A stretch of DNA of 64,000 nucleotides from Streptomyces sp. HD (GTDB lineage Bacteria > Actinomycetota > Actinomycetes > Streptomycetales > Streptomycetaceae): NCBI RefSeq assembly GCF_028369295.1, contig NZ_JAQMYP010000033.1:49692-113691 (forward strand), written 5' to 3'. Every line of letters begins with the position of its first letter. Within the stretch, counting starts at the first letter, position 1. The notes below the pieces were generated by a model. The model saw nothing but the letters and a program-made list of their open reading frames with translations, had not been told where the DNA came from and ran no database searches. Position numbers and translations under genes: made by a program. Below, piece after piece: positions 53,255 to 61,547 of this stretch.

Positions 53255-54919
53255 TCATGACGCCAGCCCTTCGGCCAGCGGGCCCAGCGCGAGCGCCGGG
53301 AAGTAGGTCAGACCGGTGATGATGAGGATCGTGCCGACGAGCAGACCCGTGTACAGGGGCTTGTCGGTCCGCAGGGTGCCCGCGGTCTCCGGGACCGGCT
53401 TCTGCTCGGCGAGCGAGCCGGCCAGCGCCAGCACGAACACCATCGGCAGGAAGCGGCCGAGCAGCATGCACAGGCCCAGCGTGGTGTTGAACCACTGCGT
53501 GTCCGCGTTCAGACCGGCGAAGGCCGAGCCGTTGTTGTTGGAGGCGGACGTGTAGGCGTACAGGATCTCGGAGAAGCCGTGCGCGCCGGAGTTCGTCATC
53601 GAGTCGGCCGGGGTCGGCAGGGCCATCGCCGCTGCGGTGAAGACGAGCACCAGCGCCGGGGTGACCAGGATGTAGCAGGCCGCCAGCTTGATCTCGCGGG
53701 TGCCGATCTTCTTGCCCAGGTACTCGGGCGTACGGCCGACCATCAGACCGGCGATGAACACCGCGATGATCGCCATGATCAGCATGCCGTAGAGGCCGGA
53801 GCCGGTACCGCCGGGCGCGATCTCGCCCAGCATCATGCCGAGCATGGTGATGCCGCCGCCGAGACCGGTGAACGAGGAGTGGAAGGAGTCCACCGCACCG
53901 GTCGAGGTGAGCGTGGTCGAGGTCGCGAAGATCGACGAGGCGCCGACCCCGAAGCGGACCTCCTTGCCCTCGTACGCCCCACCGGCGATGTCGAACGCCG
54001 GGCCGTGGTGGGCGAACTCGGTCCACATCATCAGGGCGACGAAGCCCACCCAGATGGTCGCCATCGTCGCGAGGATGGCGTATCCCTGCTTCACCGAGCC
54101 GACCATGAGGCCGAAGGTGCGGGTCAGCGCGAACGGGATGACGAGGATCAGGAAGATCTCGAAGAGGTTCGAGAAAGGAGTGGGGTTCTCGAAGGGATGG
54201 GCGCTGTTGGCGTTGAAGTAACCGCCGCCGTTGGTGCCCAGCTCCTTGATGGCCTCCTGCGAGGCGACCGCACCTCCGTTCCACTGCTGGTGTCCACCCA
54301 TGAACTGCCCGACCTCATGGATGCCGGAGAAGTTCTGGATCGCACCGCAGGCCACCAGCACGACCGCGGCGATCGCAGCGCCCGGCACCAGGATGCGTAC
54401 GACACCTCGCACCAGGTCGGACCAGAAGTTGCCCAGCTCTCCGGTGCGGGAGCGGGCGAAACCGCGCACGAGAGCGACGGCGACGGCGATGCCGACGGCG
54501 GCGGAGACGAAGTTCTGGACGGCAAGACCGGCGGTCTGCACGACGTGGCCCATGGCCTGCTCGCCGTAGTAGGACTGCCAGTTGGTGTTGGTCACGAAGG
54601 ACACGGCGGTGTTGAACGCCTGGTCCGCGTCGATGGAGGCGAAGCCCGGCGAACCGGGCAGCACACCCTGCAGACGCTGCAGCAGATACAGGAACAGGAC
54701 CCCGACAGCCGAGAAGGCCAGGACGCCGCGCAGGTACGCGGGCCACCGCATCTGCGTGTCGGGGTTGGCACCGATGCCCTTGTAGATCCACTTCTCGACG
54801 CGCCAGTGCTTGTCGGAGGAGTAGACCTTGGCCATGTAGTTGCCGAGGGGGACGTAGGCGAGCGCCAGCGCGCCTATGAGGGCCAGCAGTTGGAGCACGC
54901 CGGCGAGTACGGGACCCAT
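53255..54919 (-). CDS. kdpA: KdpA, K+-binding and translocating subunit
   Basis: A 554-residue channel-like subunit of normal length. Selectivity-filter regions include SFVTNTNWQSYYGEQAMGH, NGGGYFNANSAHPFENPTP, and FEILYAYTSASNNNGSAFAG near the C-terminus. Ten membrane helices. It starts eight bases after kdpF. Same operon as kdpB, with ATGA overlap at the 3' end. Confidence 0.96.
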   Translation of the reverse strand: MGPVLAGVLQLLALIGALALAYVPLGNYMAKVYSSDKHWRVEKWIYKGIGANPDTQMRWPAYLRGVLAFSAVGVLFLYLLQRLQGVLPGSPGFASIDADQAFNTAVSFVTNTNWQSYYGEQAMGHVVQTAGLAVQNFVSAAVGIAVAVALVRGFARSRTGELGNFWSDLVRGVVRILVPGAAIAAVVLVACGAIQNFSGIHEVGQFMGGHQQWNGGAVASQEAIKELGTNGGGYFNANSAHPFENPTPFSNLFEIFLILVIPFALTRTFGLMVGSVKQGYAILATMATIWVGFVALMMWTEFAHHGPAFDIAGGAYEGKEVRFGVGASSIFATSTTLTSTGAVDSFHSSFTGLGGGITMLGMMLGEIAPGGTGSGLYGMLIMAIIAVFIAGLMVGRTPEYLGKKIGTREIKLAACYILVTPALVLVFTAAAMALPTPADSMTNSGAHGFSEILYAYTSASNNNGSAFAGLNADTQWFNTTLGLCMLLGRFLPMVFVLALAGSLAEQKPVPETAGTLRTDKPLYTGLLVGTILIITGLTYFPALALGPLAEGLAS

Positions 54920-54927
54920 TTCTTGTC

Positions 54928-55017
54928 TCAGAACCTCTCCGGGAAGATCAGGGCGAGGACGAGATAGCCCAGCAGGGCGACGGCCACGACGAGGCCGACG
55001 ATGTTCTCGGCGGTCAC
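54928..55017 (-). CDS. kdpF: KdpF, small stabilising subunit (29 aa)
   Basis: The 29-residue product begins VTAENIVGLVVAVALL and ends LALIFPERF; the single helix and the FPERF end are diagnostic of KdpF. Starts at GTG, whose GTGA overlaps the stop of the preceding 27-residue open frame. Stabilises the KdpABC complex in the membrane. Confidence 0.92.
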   Translation of the reverse strand: MTAENIVGLVVAVALLGYLVLALIFPERF

Positions 55018-55097
55018 AGCTTCGTCACCCCCTTGGCGACGAGAGCCACCATCGCGAAGCACGCGATCGTGGTGACGACGAAGGCCAGATCGGCCAC
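55014..55097 (-). CDS. 27-residue membrane peptide upstream of kdpF
   Basis: A GTG-initiated frame with AGGAG at 55104-55108 encodes VADLAFVVTTIACFAMVAL and a basic end (VAKGVTKL): one membrane helix followed by a positive tail. Its TGA overlaps the kdpF GTG (GTGA), so the two are coupled and it is the first gene of the kdp message. The amphiphilic layout resembles KdpF. It could be a second small Kdp subunit, a leader peptide or a modulator; no function is known to me. Confidence 0.7.
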   Translation of the reverse strand: MADLAFVVTTIACFAMVALVAKGVTKL

Positions 55098-55174
55098 CGC
55101 AGACTCCTGGAGTGAGGTTCGGGAACAACGGACCTCTAGAGGAAAGCGCCTCTCTGGCCGGATTCGGTCGTCCG

Positions 55175-55222
55175 TTGACGGCTCTCTTACGGCGGCGGCC
55201 AGAGCCTTGACGAGACTCTTAC
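55175..55222. promoter_or_regulatory. two candidate KdpE boxes upstream of the kdp operon
   Basis: Two copies of TTGACG-N3-CTCTTACGGC at 55175-55193 and 55207-55225 match in 16 of 19 positions and lie 32 bp (about three turns) apart. Within each, TTGAC and CTTAC are 11 bp apart, the direct-repeat spacing of OmpR-family operators such as E. coli KdpE. They lie 78-125 bp upstream of the first kdp start codon, with CCTCTAGAGG (55135-55144) between as a possible -10 region on the minus strand. Confidence 0.55.
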
Positions 55223-55260
55223 GGCCCCTGCTCCCGACCGGTCGGGAGCAGGGGCCGTAA
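55219..55260. terminator. perfect 42-bp palindrome (21-bp arms) after kimA
   Basis: Every base from 55219 to 55260 pairs with its mirror about 55239/55240, with no loop. It starts 19 bases after the kimA stop and ends with TAA-like bases. It should form a very stable terminator, isolating the kdp operon from kimA read-through, and overlaps the upstream KdpE-like box by four bases. Confidence 0.75.
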
Positions 55261-55278
55261 CGGTACGGAGCCCCACGC

Positions 55279-57120
55279 TCACAGCAGCCGGAAGCGCAGT
55301 CGGCAGATCACCGCGTCCGTCTCCCGCCGCACGGCATGGGCGACGACCGCGCCCCGCTGGTTCTGCAGCAGCCGTTGCCACAGCCGCTCCGGCTCGGCCT
55401 CCGGGATCAGCACCGTCACCTGGGTGGCCGGCTCCGAGGCCATGACGTCACGGACGTACGCGGCGATGGGGCGGCCCAGGCTGCGGCGCTCGCAGGCCAG
55501 CCGGACCAGCGGCACGCCGGGATCCCACTCCGCCCAGGAGTGCTCCAGCGCGTGCATCTGGGCCCGGTCCTCGGGATCCGGATAGCAGACGGTGACGGCG
55601 CGCACCTCGTCGCCCAGGGAGACTGCCGCGGTCAGCGCCTCGGACGTCAGGCGGGACAGGGACGAGACGGGCACGATCACCAGCGAGCGGTCGCGGTGCG
55701 GGGGCTCGGGGACACGGCCCAGGCCGAGCCGCTCGCCGATGCGGGTGTAGGCGCGGTGCACGACGCCGAAGGCCGCCACCAGCAGCGGCAGCGCCACCAC
55801 GATCAGCCAGGCACCCTCCTCGAACTTGGACGCGGTGACGACGGCGGCCGAGACGCCGGTCAGCAGCCCGCCGAGGCCGTTCAGCAGCGCCCTGCCCCGC
55901 CACCCCGGTCCACGCTCGCCGCGCCAGTGCCGGACCATCCCCACCTGCGCGATGGTGAAGCCGACGAAGACGCCGATCGCGAACAGCGGCACGAGCGTGT
56001 TGGTGTCGCCGCCGGAGAACACCAGCAGCGCCGCGGAGACAACGGCCAGGGCGAGCACGCCGTGCCGGTGGACCTGGCGGTCGGCCTTCAGCGCGAAGAC
56101 GTGCGGGAGGTAGTTGTCCCGGGCCAGCAGCTTCAGCAGCACGGGCAGCCCGCCGAAGGAGGTGTTGGCCGACAGGGCGAGCAGGATCATCGTCGCGAAC
56201 TGGATGACGTAGAAAGCCCAGTTGTGGCCGAAGGAGGCGTCCGCGAGCTGGGCGAGGACCGTGACGCCCTCGACGGGCTGGAGGTGGAAGCGGGAGATCA
56301 GCACCGACAGGCCGATCAGCATCACGCCGAGGACCGCTCCGAGGGCGACCTCCGCCCGCTGCGCGCGCTTGGCGCGCGGAACCCGGAAGGAGGGGACGGC
56401 GTTCGCGATGGCCTCGACGCCGGTGAGGGCGGAACACCCGGAGGCGAAGGCCTTCAGCAGGAGCAGCACACCCACAGTGGTCGCGTTGTCGGCCAGGACC
56501 GACGCATGCCCGGCGGTGGTGGCCGTGCTGACCGGGGCGGACCGGAACAGACCGACGGCTGTCATCACGAAGATCGAGCCGACGAACACCACGGTCGGCA
56601 CGATGAACGCCTTCGCCGACTCCACGATGCCCCGCAGATTCACGGCTGTGATCAACGCCAGCACCACCAGGCACAGGACCAGCCGGTCGCCGTACAGGCC
56701 CGGAAAGGCGGAGGTCAGCGCGGCCACGCCGGCCGTGACCGCGACGGCCACGTTCAGGACGTAGTCCAGGACCAGCGAGGCGGCCGCCACCAGGCTCGTG
56801 CGCGCACCCAGATGAGCCTTGGCGACCGCGTACGAGCCGCCTCCGTCGGGGAAGGCCGCGATCACCTGCCGGTACGAGGCGACCAGTACTGCCAGCAGGG
56901 CGGCGATGGCGAGCGTCACCGGCAGGGTGAACCCGAGGCCGTGCGCGCCGGCGGCGGCCAGGACGAGAACGATCGCCTCGGGTCCGTACGCCACCGACGC
57001 CATCGCGTCCAGCGAGAGGGCGGCCAGGCCCGTGACGGCGGTCAGCCGGTGGCGTTCGCCGGTATCGGGGGGCTCTTCGTCGGCGGGGGTCGCACCCGGC
57101 TGGACGGTCAGGACGGACAT
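55279..57120 (-). CDS. KimA-family potassium importer (APC superfamily)
   Basis: A 613-residue transporter with about 12 membrane helices (residues 25-450) and a cytosolic C-terminal domain. The N-terminal signature LSLDAMASVAYGPEAIV and SYRQVIAAFPDGGGSYAVAK closely parallels B. subtilis KimA (YdaO), a high-affinity K+/H+ symporter; NLRGIVESAKAF also fits. The C-terminal region (SLVIVPVSSLSRLTSEALTA, VTVLIPEAEPERLWQRLLQN) resembles the KimA domain that binds c-di-AMP and inhibits uptake. A direct-repeat box lies 125 bp upstream. General amino-acid permease is the fallback annotation, but the K+ context argues for KimA. Confidence 0.82.
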   Translation of the reverse strand: MSVLTVQPGATPADEEPPDTGERHRLTAVTGLAALSLDAMASVAYGPEAIVLVLAAAGAHGLGFTLPVTLAIAALLAVLVASYRQVIAAFPDGGGSYAVAKAHLGARTSLVAAASLVLDYVLNVAVAVTAGVAALTSAFPGLYGDRLVLCLVVLALITAVNLRGIVESAKAFIVPTVVFVGSIFVMTAVGLFRSAPVSTATTAGHASVLADNATTVGVLLLLKAFASGCSALTGVEAIANAVPSFRVPRAKRAQRAEVALGAVLGVMLIGLSVLISRFHLQPVEGVTVLAQLADASFGHNWAFYVIQFATMILLALSANTSFGGLPVLLKLLARDNYLPHVFALKADRQVHRHGVLALAVVSAALLVFSGGDTNTLVPLFAIGVFVGFTIAQVGMVRHWRGERGPGWRGRALLNGLGGLLTGVSAAVVTASKFEEGAWLIVVALPLLVAAFGVVHRAYTRIGERLGLGRVPEPPHRDRSLVIVPVSSLSRLTSEALTAAVSLGDEVRAVTVCYPDPEDRAQMHALEHSWAEWDPGVPLVRLACERRSLGRPIAAYVRDVMASEPATQVTVLIPEAEPERLWQRLLQNQRGAVVAHAVRRETDAVICRLRFRLL

Positions 57121-57245
57121 CGGTGCGTGCTCCTTCTTCCTTCGGCCGCGCGAGGGCTGACGTGTGCGCGGTGCAGTCAGGGTGTGTCCGGTCCCGGCCG
57201 CGGCGGACCGCTCATTGCGGTTTCTTCGCGCTGAACCGGCCGACT

Positions 57246-57272
57246 TTGATGAGGTCTTGACGGGGATGTGAC
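57246..57272. promoter_or_regulatory. triple 11-bp-spaced TTGAY/GTGAC repeat between kimA and the small membrane gene
   Basis: TTGAT (57246), TTGAC (57257) and GTGAC (57268) follow each other at exactly 11 bp; a further GTGAC lies at 57277. The pattern equals that upstream of kdp, 126-152 bp before kimA (minus) and 74-100 bp before the plus-strand gene. Candidate KdpE site. Confidence 0.5.
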
Positions 57273-57345
57273 CCGGGTGACAGAGCCATCAGAGTCGCGT
57301 CAAAGGCGAGGTGCTCCCGCTCTCCGGATCTCTAAGGTCACCGCC

Positions 57346-57876
57346 ATGGCACCCCGTAACGACATGCGTGGCCCCAGTGACGCAGCGCACGACCTCCGCT
57401 GGGCGCGGGATGTACGGGACTCGGTCCGCTGCAGCGGTGTGCTGCTCGCCCTGCTCCTTCTCCTCGACTGGGGCACGGGCCGCCTCACTCCTTGGCGCTG
57501 CACCCTGTGGCTCGCCCTGGGGCTGCTGCTCTTCCTCGTGCTGTATCCCGCCCGGGTCTCCGCCGGCGACGGCTGGCTCGCTTCGCGCCGCCTGCTGCGC
57601 GAACACCGCGTCCGTACCGACCTGCTGGTGTCCGTCCGGCGTCTGGAGGGCATGTCGGAGCGGCTCGTGCTGCGGGACGCGGTCGGCGGCCGGGTGGAGA
57701 TCGACCCGGACGTCCTCCAGAGGAACCCGCAGTTGTGGTTCCTTGTGGAGAGGGGCGCCCAGAAGTCGGCGGCCGGCAGCACGCTGCTGTGCGGGGCGAC
57801 GGCGTTGCGCCGGCTCTCGCGGCGCATCGACAGCGAGACCGCCCACGCGGTCTTCAGAGCCTCCGGTTTGGAATAG
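57346..57876 (+). CDS. small two-helix membrane protein, function unknown
   Basis: A 176-residue protein, divergent from kimA. Two hydrophobic segments (GVLLALLLLLDWG near 31-43 and LWLALGLLLFLVLYPARV near 54-71) are followed by a charged cytosolic region that is helix- and strand-like (LLVSVRRLEGMSERLVLRDA, RVEIDPDVLQRNPQLW). No known family recognised; related proteins occur beside Streptomyces K+ transporters. ATG 57346 has AAGG upstream; an in-frame GTG-type start at 57268 is less likely because it would read through the repeat box. It may modulate KimA. Confidence 0.65.
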   Translation: MAPRNDMRGPSDAAHDLRWARDVRDSVRCSGVLLALLLLLDWGTGRLTPWRCTLWLALGLLLFLVLYPARVSAGDGWLASRRLLREHRVRTDLLVSVRRLEGMSERLVLRDAVGGRVEIDPDVLQRNPQLWFLVERGAQKSAAGSTLLCGATALRRLSRRIDSETAHAVFRASGLE

Positions 57877-57900
57877 CGGACTCAGCCCGGCGGTTCGGGG

Positions 57901-58698
57901 TCATCCCCGCCCTACCCGCCCCGGCGTGTCCAGCGCCGCCCCCGCCTGGTCGGCCAGAGTCACCGCGACCAGCCGGGCCTGGAGCGCCGGTACCGGCCCG
58001 GGACCGGGAGTGAGCAGGAAGCGACCGAGATAGTGGCCGTTGCCGTACGCCCGCAGCTCGATGTCGTCCTGCGCCCACCCCCGCCCGCCGGTCACGCTCC
58101 CGTCCTTGAGCAGGCGCGGTGGCCGCCCCGTCAGCCTCCCGTACTCGAAACGGCAGGCGCGCAGCCCGAGCAGTTCGACCAGTTCTCCCCGGACGTGGTC
58201 GACCACGGTGTTCGCCGCGTTGGGCGACTGGGCGAGACCGGCCGTCCGGTGGATCCGCGCCAGGTGGGCCGCGTCGGTGACCGTGATGACCTCCAGGCGC
58301 CGTGCACGGGCGGCGAGTTGGGACACGAGCAGGCCGACGACCAGCTGCAGCACGGCCGTCTCGATGTCCTCCGACGCGCTGATGGTGAAGGTCTGGAACG
58401 GCCGGGTGAGAAAGAAGTCGAACCATGCCGCAGCGGACAGCGCCGCCACGACACCCGCCGTACGGCTTCCCAGCGCTGCGACCGCGACGACCACCACGAC
58501 GAGGATCAACGCCGCGTTCGTGTGCGACAGGTCCGCACGGAACGGGACGATCGCGAGCGCCACCAGGAAGGGGGCAAGCAGCCCCGCCGCCAGGGCGAGC
58601 CGGTCGCGTAGCGGCCAGGAGTCCGCTGTGCCGCGGGTCCCGCCCCTGCGGTGCGGCCTCCGCCATGTGCCGATTCCGGTTCCGATTCCGGTGGTCAT
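57901..58698 (-). CDS. DUF4118-only membrane sensor-like protein
   Basis: A 265-residue protein with a strong AGGAGG ribosome site. Residues about 30-110 form the four-helix DUF4118 bundle seen in KdpD (LAAGLLAPFLVALAIVPF, ALILVVVVVAVAALGSR, the WFDFFLTRPFQTFTI motif, VLQLVVGLLVSQLAARARR). The rest resembles a GAF-like domain. There is no histidine kinase domain. Located 102 bases after the second kdpD, it looks like a detached KdpD sensing module, perhaps a partner or decoy for KdpD. Confidence 0.75.
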   Translation of the reverse strand: MTTGIGTGIGTWRRPHRRGGTRGTADSWPLRDRLALAAGLLAPFLVALAIVPFRADLSHTNAALILVVVVVAVAALGSRTAGVVAALSAAAWFDFFLTRPFQTFTISASEDIETAVLQLVVGLLVSQLAARARRLEVITVTDAAHLARIHRTAGLAQSPNAANTVVDHVRGELVELLGLRACRFEYGRLTGRPPRLLKDGSVTGGRGWAQDDIELRAYGNGHYLGRFLLTPGPGPVPALQARLVAVTLADQAGAALDTPGRVGRG

Positions 58699-58800
58699 CG
58701 GGTACCTCCTAGATTCCGCGCACGCGGTGCGGGTTCTCCGTCGGCTGGGGCTTGCGGTGTTCGCGCTGCGGCATTCGTCGTGCGTTGCTCCCGGACCTCA

Positions 58801-61314
58801 TCAGGCGCCTCCCGCCGGGTGCGCCTGCTCCACCGGACACGGTGTCCCGTGTGCCACGCCGGCCTGCTCCGCGAAAGGCAGCGACACGACCATGGTCAGG
58901 CCGCCGCCCGGAGTGTCCTCCGGGGTGAGAGTGCCGTTCATCGCCTCGGTCAGGCCCCGGGCGAGGGCGAGGCCGAGGCCGAGGCCGGTGGTGTTGTCGG
59001 TGTCGCCGAGCCGTTGGAACGGTTCGAAGATCCGGTCCCGGCCCGTCGGAGGGAGGCCGGGTCCGCGGTCCACAACCCGCAGTTCGACCCGGCCCGCCAG
59101 AGCACTGGCGGTCACCAGCACCTTCTGGCCGGGCGGTGTGTGCCGGGCGGCGTTGCCGACGAGGTTGGCGACGACCCGCTCCAGCAGCGGCGGATCGGCG
59201 AGCACCGCGGGGATCTCCTCCATGTCCCGCGCCTCGGCCGCGGGCACGTCCGCCAGCGCCATCGGGAGGACCTCATCCAGGGTGGTGGCCCGCAGGTTCA
59301 GTGTGAGGGCTCCGGCCTCCAGGCGGCTGAGGTCGAGCAGGTTCTCCACCAGGCGGCTGAGCTTGGCCATCGACTCGTCGGCGGTGGCGAGGAGTTCCTC
59401 CTGGTCCGCAGGCGAGAAATCCACGTCCCTGCTCCGCAGGGACGTCACGGCCGCCCAGCCCGCGGCGAGCGGCGTACGCAGGTCGTGGCCGACGGCCCGC
59501 AGCAGCGCCGTACGCATCCGGTCCGCGGCCTTCACGGGCTCCACCTCGGCCGCCGCTTCGGCGAGCCGGGCACGCTCGACGGCCGACCCCACGTGCGCGG
59601 CGAACGCGGCGAGCACCCGCCGCTCGGAGGAAGACGGGGTGCGCCCGCGCAGCACCAGATACGCGCCGGGGCCGGCGGGAACAGCCGTGATCTCCTCGGC
59701 GTCAGGCGGTTCGTCGACGAGTTCCGCCGAGTCCATGCCGAAGGTCTCCCGGGTCCTCTCCAGCAGGGCCGGGATCGTCGTGCCGCCGCGCACGATGCTG
59801 CCGGCCAGCGACGACATGGTCTCGGCCTCGGCGGTGGCGCGGGCGGAACGGCGGGAGAGGCGCAGGGAGCGGTCGACGACGGCGGCCACGGTGGCTGCCA
59901 CCACGGCGAACACGCTCACGGCGAGCAGCGCGTTCGGGTCCTCCAGCGTGAAGGACCCGATGGGCGGGACGAACCAGTAGTTCAGCAGCAGGGACGCCGT
60001 CAGTGACGCGATCAGCGCCGACACGACTCCGCCTATGCAGGCCACGCCGACCACTGTGAGCAGGAACAGCAGTGCCTCGCTGGTCAGGTTCAGCGGCCCG
60101 CGCAGCTGCGCGAGGGCGGCGGTCAGCAGTACCGGCAGCACGAGCCCGGCCACCGGCCCCGCGATGCGCCGGGCCCTGGAAAGGGTGCGCCGCCGGGACG
60201 GCAGCAGTGTGCCGCGTCCGGCCCGCTCGTGGGTGACCCGGTGCACATCGATGTCACCGGACATCTCGGTCACGGTCTCCCCTGTGCCGGGTCCGGTCAG
60301 GAACCGCTCCAGACGGCCTCTGCGGCTGGTACCCAGCACCAGCTGGGTGGCGTTCTCGGCCCGCGCGAACTCCACCAGCGCGGTCGCGACGTCGTCGCCG
60401 ACGACCGAGTGGTAGCTGCCGCCGAGGTCCTCCACCAGCCTGCGCTGCCGGGCCAGCGAGGCGTGCGAGACCCCGGCCGCGAGCCCGTCGCTGCGGGCCA
60501 CGTGCACGGCCAGCAGATCGCCTCCGGCCGACCGGGCGGCGATACGGGCGGCCCGCCGGACGAGGGTGTCGCCCTCCGGACCGCCGGTCAGCGCCACGAC
60601 CACCCGTTCCCGGGTCTCCCACACGCCGCCGATGGAGTGCTCGGCGCGGTAGATCTGGAGGGCCTCGTCGACCCGGTCGGCCACCCACAAAAGCGCGAGC
60701 TGACGCAGCGCGGTCAGATTGCCGGGCCGGAAGTAGTTGGCGAGGGCGGCGTCGACCTTCTCGGGCGCGTAGATGTTCCCGTGCGCCATACGGCGCCGCA
60801 GCCCCTCCGGGGGCATGTCCACCAGCTCGACCTGCTGGGCACGGCGTACGACCTCGTCGGGCACCGTCTCGTGCTGCGGCACGTGTGTGATCTTCTCGAC
60901 GACGTCGTTGAGGGACTCCAGGTGCTGGATGTTCAGCGCGGTGACGACATCGATTCCGGCAGCGAGTAGTGCCTCGATGTCCTGCCACCGCTTGGCATTG
61001 CGGCCCTCGCCGGGAACGTTGCTGTGCGCGAACTCGTCGACGATCGCCACCTGTGGGCGGCGGGCCAGCACCGCGGCAAGGTCCATCTCCTCGAACTGCC
61101 CGCCACGGTAGGCGCAGCGGGCCCGGGGAACCGTTTCCAGGCCGTCGAGCATCGCCTCCGTGCGTGGCCGGCCATGACACTCGGCGAACGCCACCACCAC
61201 GTCCGACCCACGGGCGGCTCGCCGCCGTCCCTCGTCGAGCATCCGGTAGGTCTTGCCCACTCCCGGGGCCGCCCCCAGGTAGACCTTCAGTCGTCCGGAC
61301 CGTACGTCACTCAT
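58801..61314 (-). CDS. second, orphan KdpD-like histidine kinase
   Basis: An 837-residue KdpD paralogue: Walker A in VYLGAAPGVGKTYRMLDE, AFAECHGRPRTEAMLDGLE, a USP-like domain, DUF4118 helices, GAF, His610 in GHDLRTPLAAGW, and ATPase boxes (DRGPGLPPTGRDRIFEPF, GLGLGLALARGL). Full architecture, same domain order as the kdpE-linked kinase. No response regulator gene lies beside it, so it may share KdpE or act on a distant one. Upstream lies a shared 233-bp control region with the antiporter gene. Confidence 0.9.
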   Translation of the reverse strand: MSDVRSGRLKVYLGAAPGVGKTYRMLDEGRRRAARGSDVVVAFAECHGRPRTEAMLDGLETVPRARCAYRGGQFEEMDLAAVLARRPQVAIVDEFAHSNVPGEGRNAKRWQDIEALLAAGIDVVTALNIQHLESLNDVVEKITHVPQHETVPDEVVRRAQQVELVDMPPEGLRRRMAHGNIYAPEKVDAALANYFRPGNLTALRQLALLWVADRVDEALQIYRAEHSIGGVWETRERVVVALTGGPEGDTLVRRAARIAARSAGGDLLAVHVARSDGLAAGVSHASLARQRRLVEDLGGSYHSVVGDDVATALVEFARAENATQLVLGTSRRGRLERFLTGPGTGETVTEMSGDIDVHRVTHERAGRGTLLPSRRRTLSRARRIAGPVAGLVLPVLLTAALAQLRGPLNLTSEALLFLLTVVGVACIGGVVSALIASLTASLLLNYWFVPPIGSFTLEDPNALLAVSVFAVVAATVAAVVDRSLRLSRRSARATAEAETMSSLAGSIVRGGTTIPALLERTRETFGMDSAELVDEPPDAEEITAVPAGPGAYLVLRGRTPSSSERRVLAAFAAHVGSAVERARLAEAAAEVEPVKAADRMRTALLRAVGHDLRTPLAAGWAAVTSLRSRDVDFSPADQEELLATADESMAKLSRLVENLLDLSRLEAGALTLNLRATTLDEVLPMALADVPAAEARDMEEIPAVLADPPLLERVVANLVGNAARHTPPGQKVLVTASALAGRVELRVVDRGPGLPPTGRDRIFEPFQRLGDTDNTTGLGLGLALARGLTEAMNGTLTPEDTPGGGLTMVVSLPFAEQAGVAHGTPCPVEQAHPAGGA

Positions 61315-61375
61315 CGCAGTCGACGCGCTCCGCTCACTGGTTCAACTCCCTCGGGAGGTGGGTTACTTCTCCCTA

Positions 61376-61389
61376 CGGAAGCGCTTCCG
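61376..61389. promoter_or_regulatory. palindrome CGGAAGCGCTTCCG between orphan kdpD and the antiporter
   Basis: A perfect 14-bp palindrome 62 bp upstream of the orphan kdpD. The GAAGCGCTTC core is of the LacI-family type, but no sugar genes are near, so it may serve another dimeric regulator. Confidence 0.4.
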
Positions 61390-61441
61390 GGGACGGAGCA
61401 GGACGCGCGTTAGCGCTTTCTTGGCGCCCGTGCCGGGGACC

Positions 61442-61477
61442 TTGACACTGTCTTGACATCTCTTGGGCGGATAGGGT
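61442..61477 (+). promoter_or_regulatory. TTGAC direct repeat and TAGGGT -10 before the antiporter gene
   Basis: TTGAC at 61442 and 61453 are exactly 11 bp apart, followed by TAGGGT at 61472-61477. The spacing from the second TTGACA to TAGGGT is only 13 bp, too short for a good sigma-70-type promoter, as expected if an activator bound to the repeats is needed. Same motif as upstream of kdp and kimA. Confidence 0.5.
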
Positions 61478-61547
61478 GAAAGCGGTGTGCCGGGAAGTCT
61501 GGTCGGCGGGGAGCCACGGCGGCTCCGTCAAGCCCCAGGGGGACGGC

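Noticed and set aside
50121..53306. A 1061-codon open frame on the plus strand opposite kdpBC and kdpE
   Set aside because: It is antisense to strongly supported genes. Long antisense frames are an expected by-product of high-GC codon bias, and its content is low-complexity Arg/Gly/Asp.
55175..55225. Reading the direct repeats as PhoP boxes
   Set aside because: Streptomyces PhoP boxes also have 11-bp units but use a GTTCAC core. TTGAC/CTTAC differs, and the genes are for potassium rather than phosphate.
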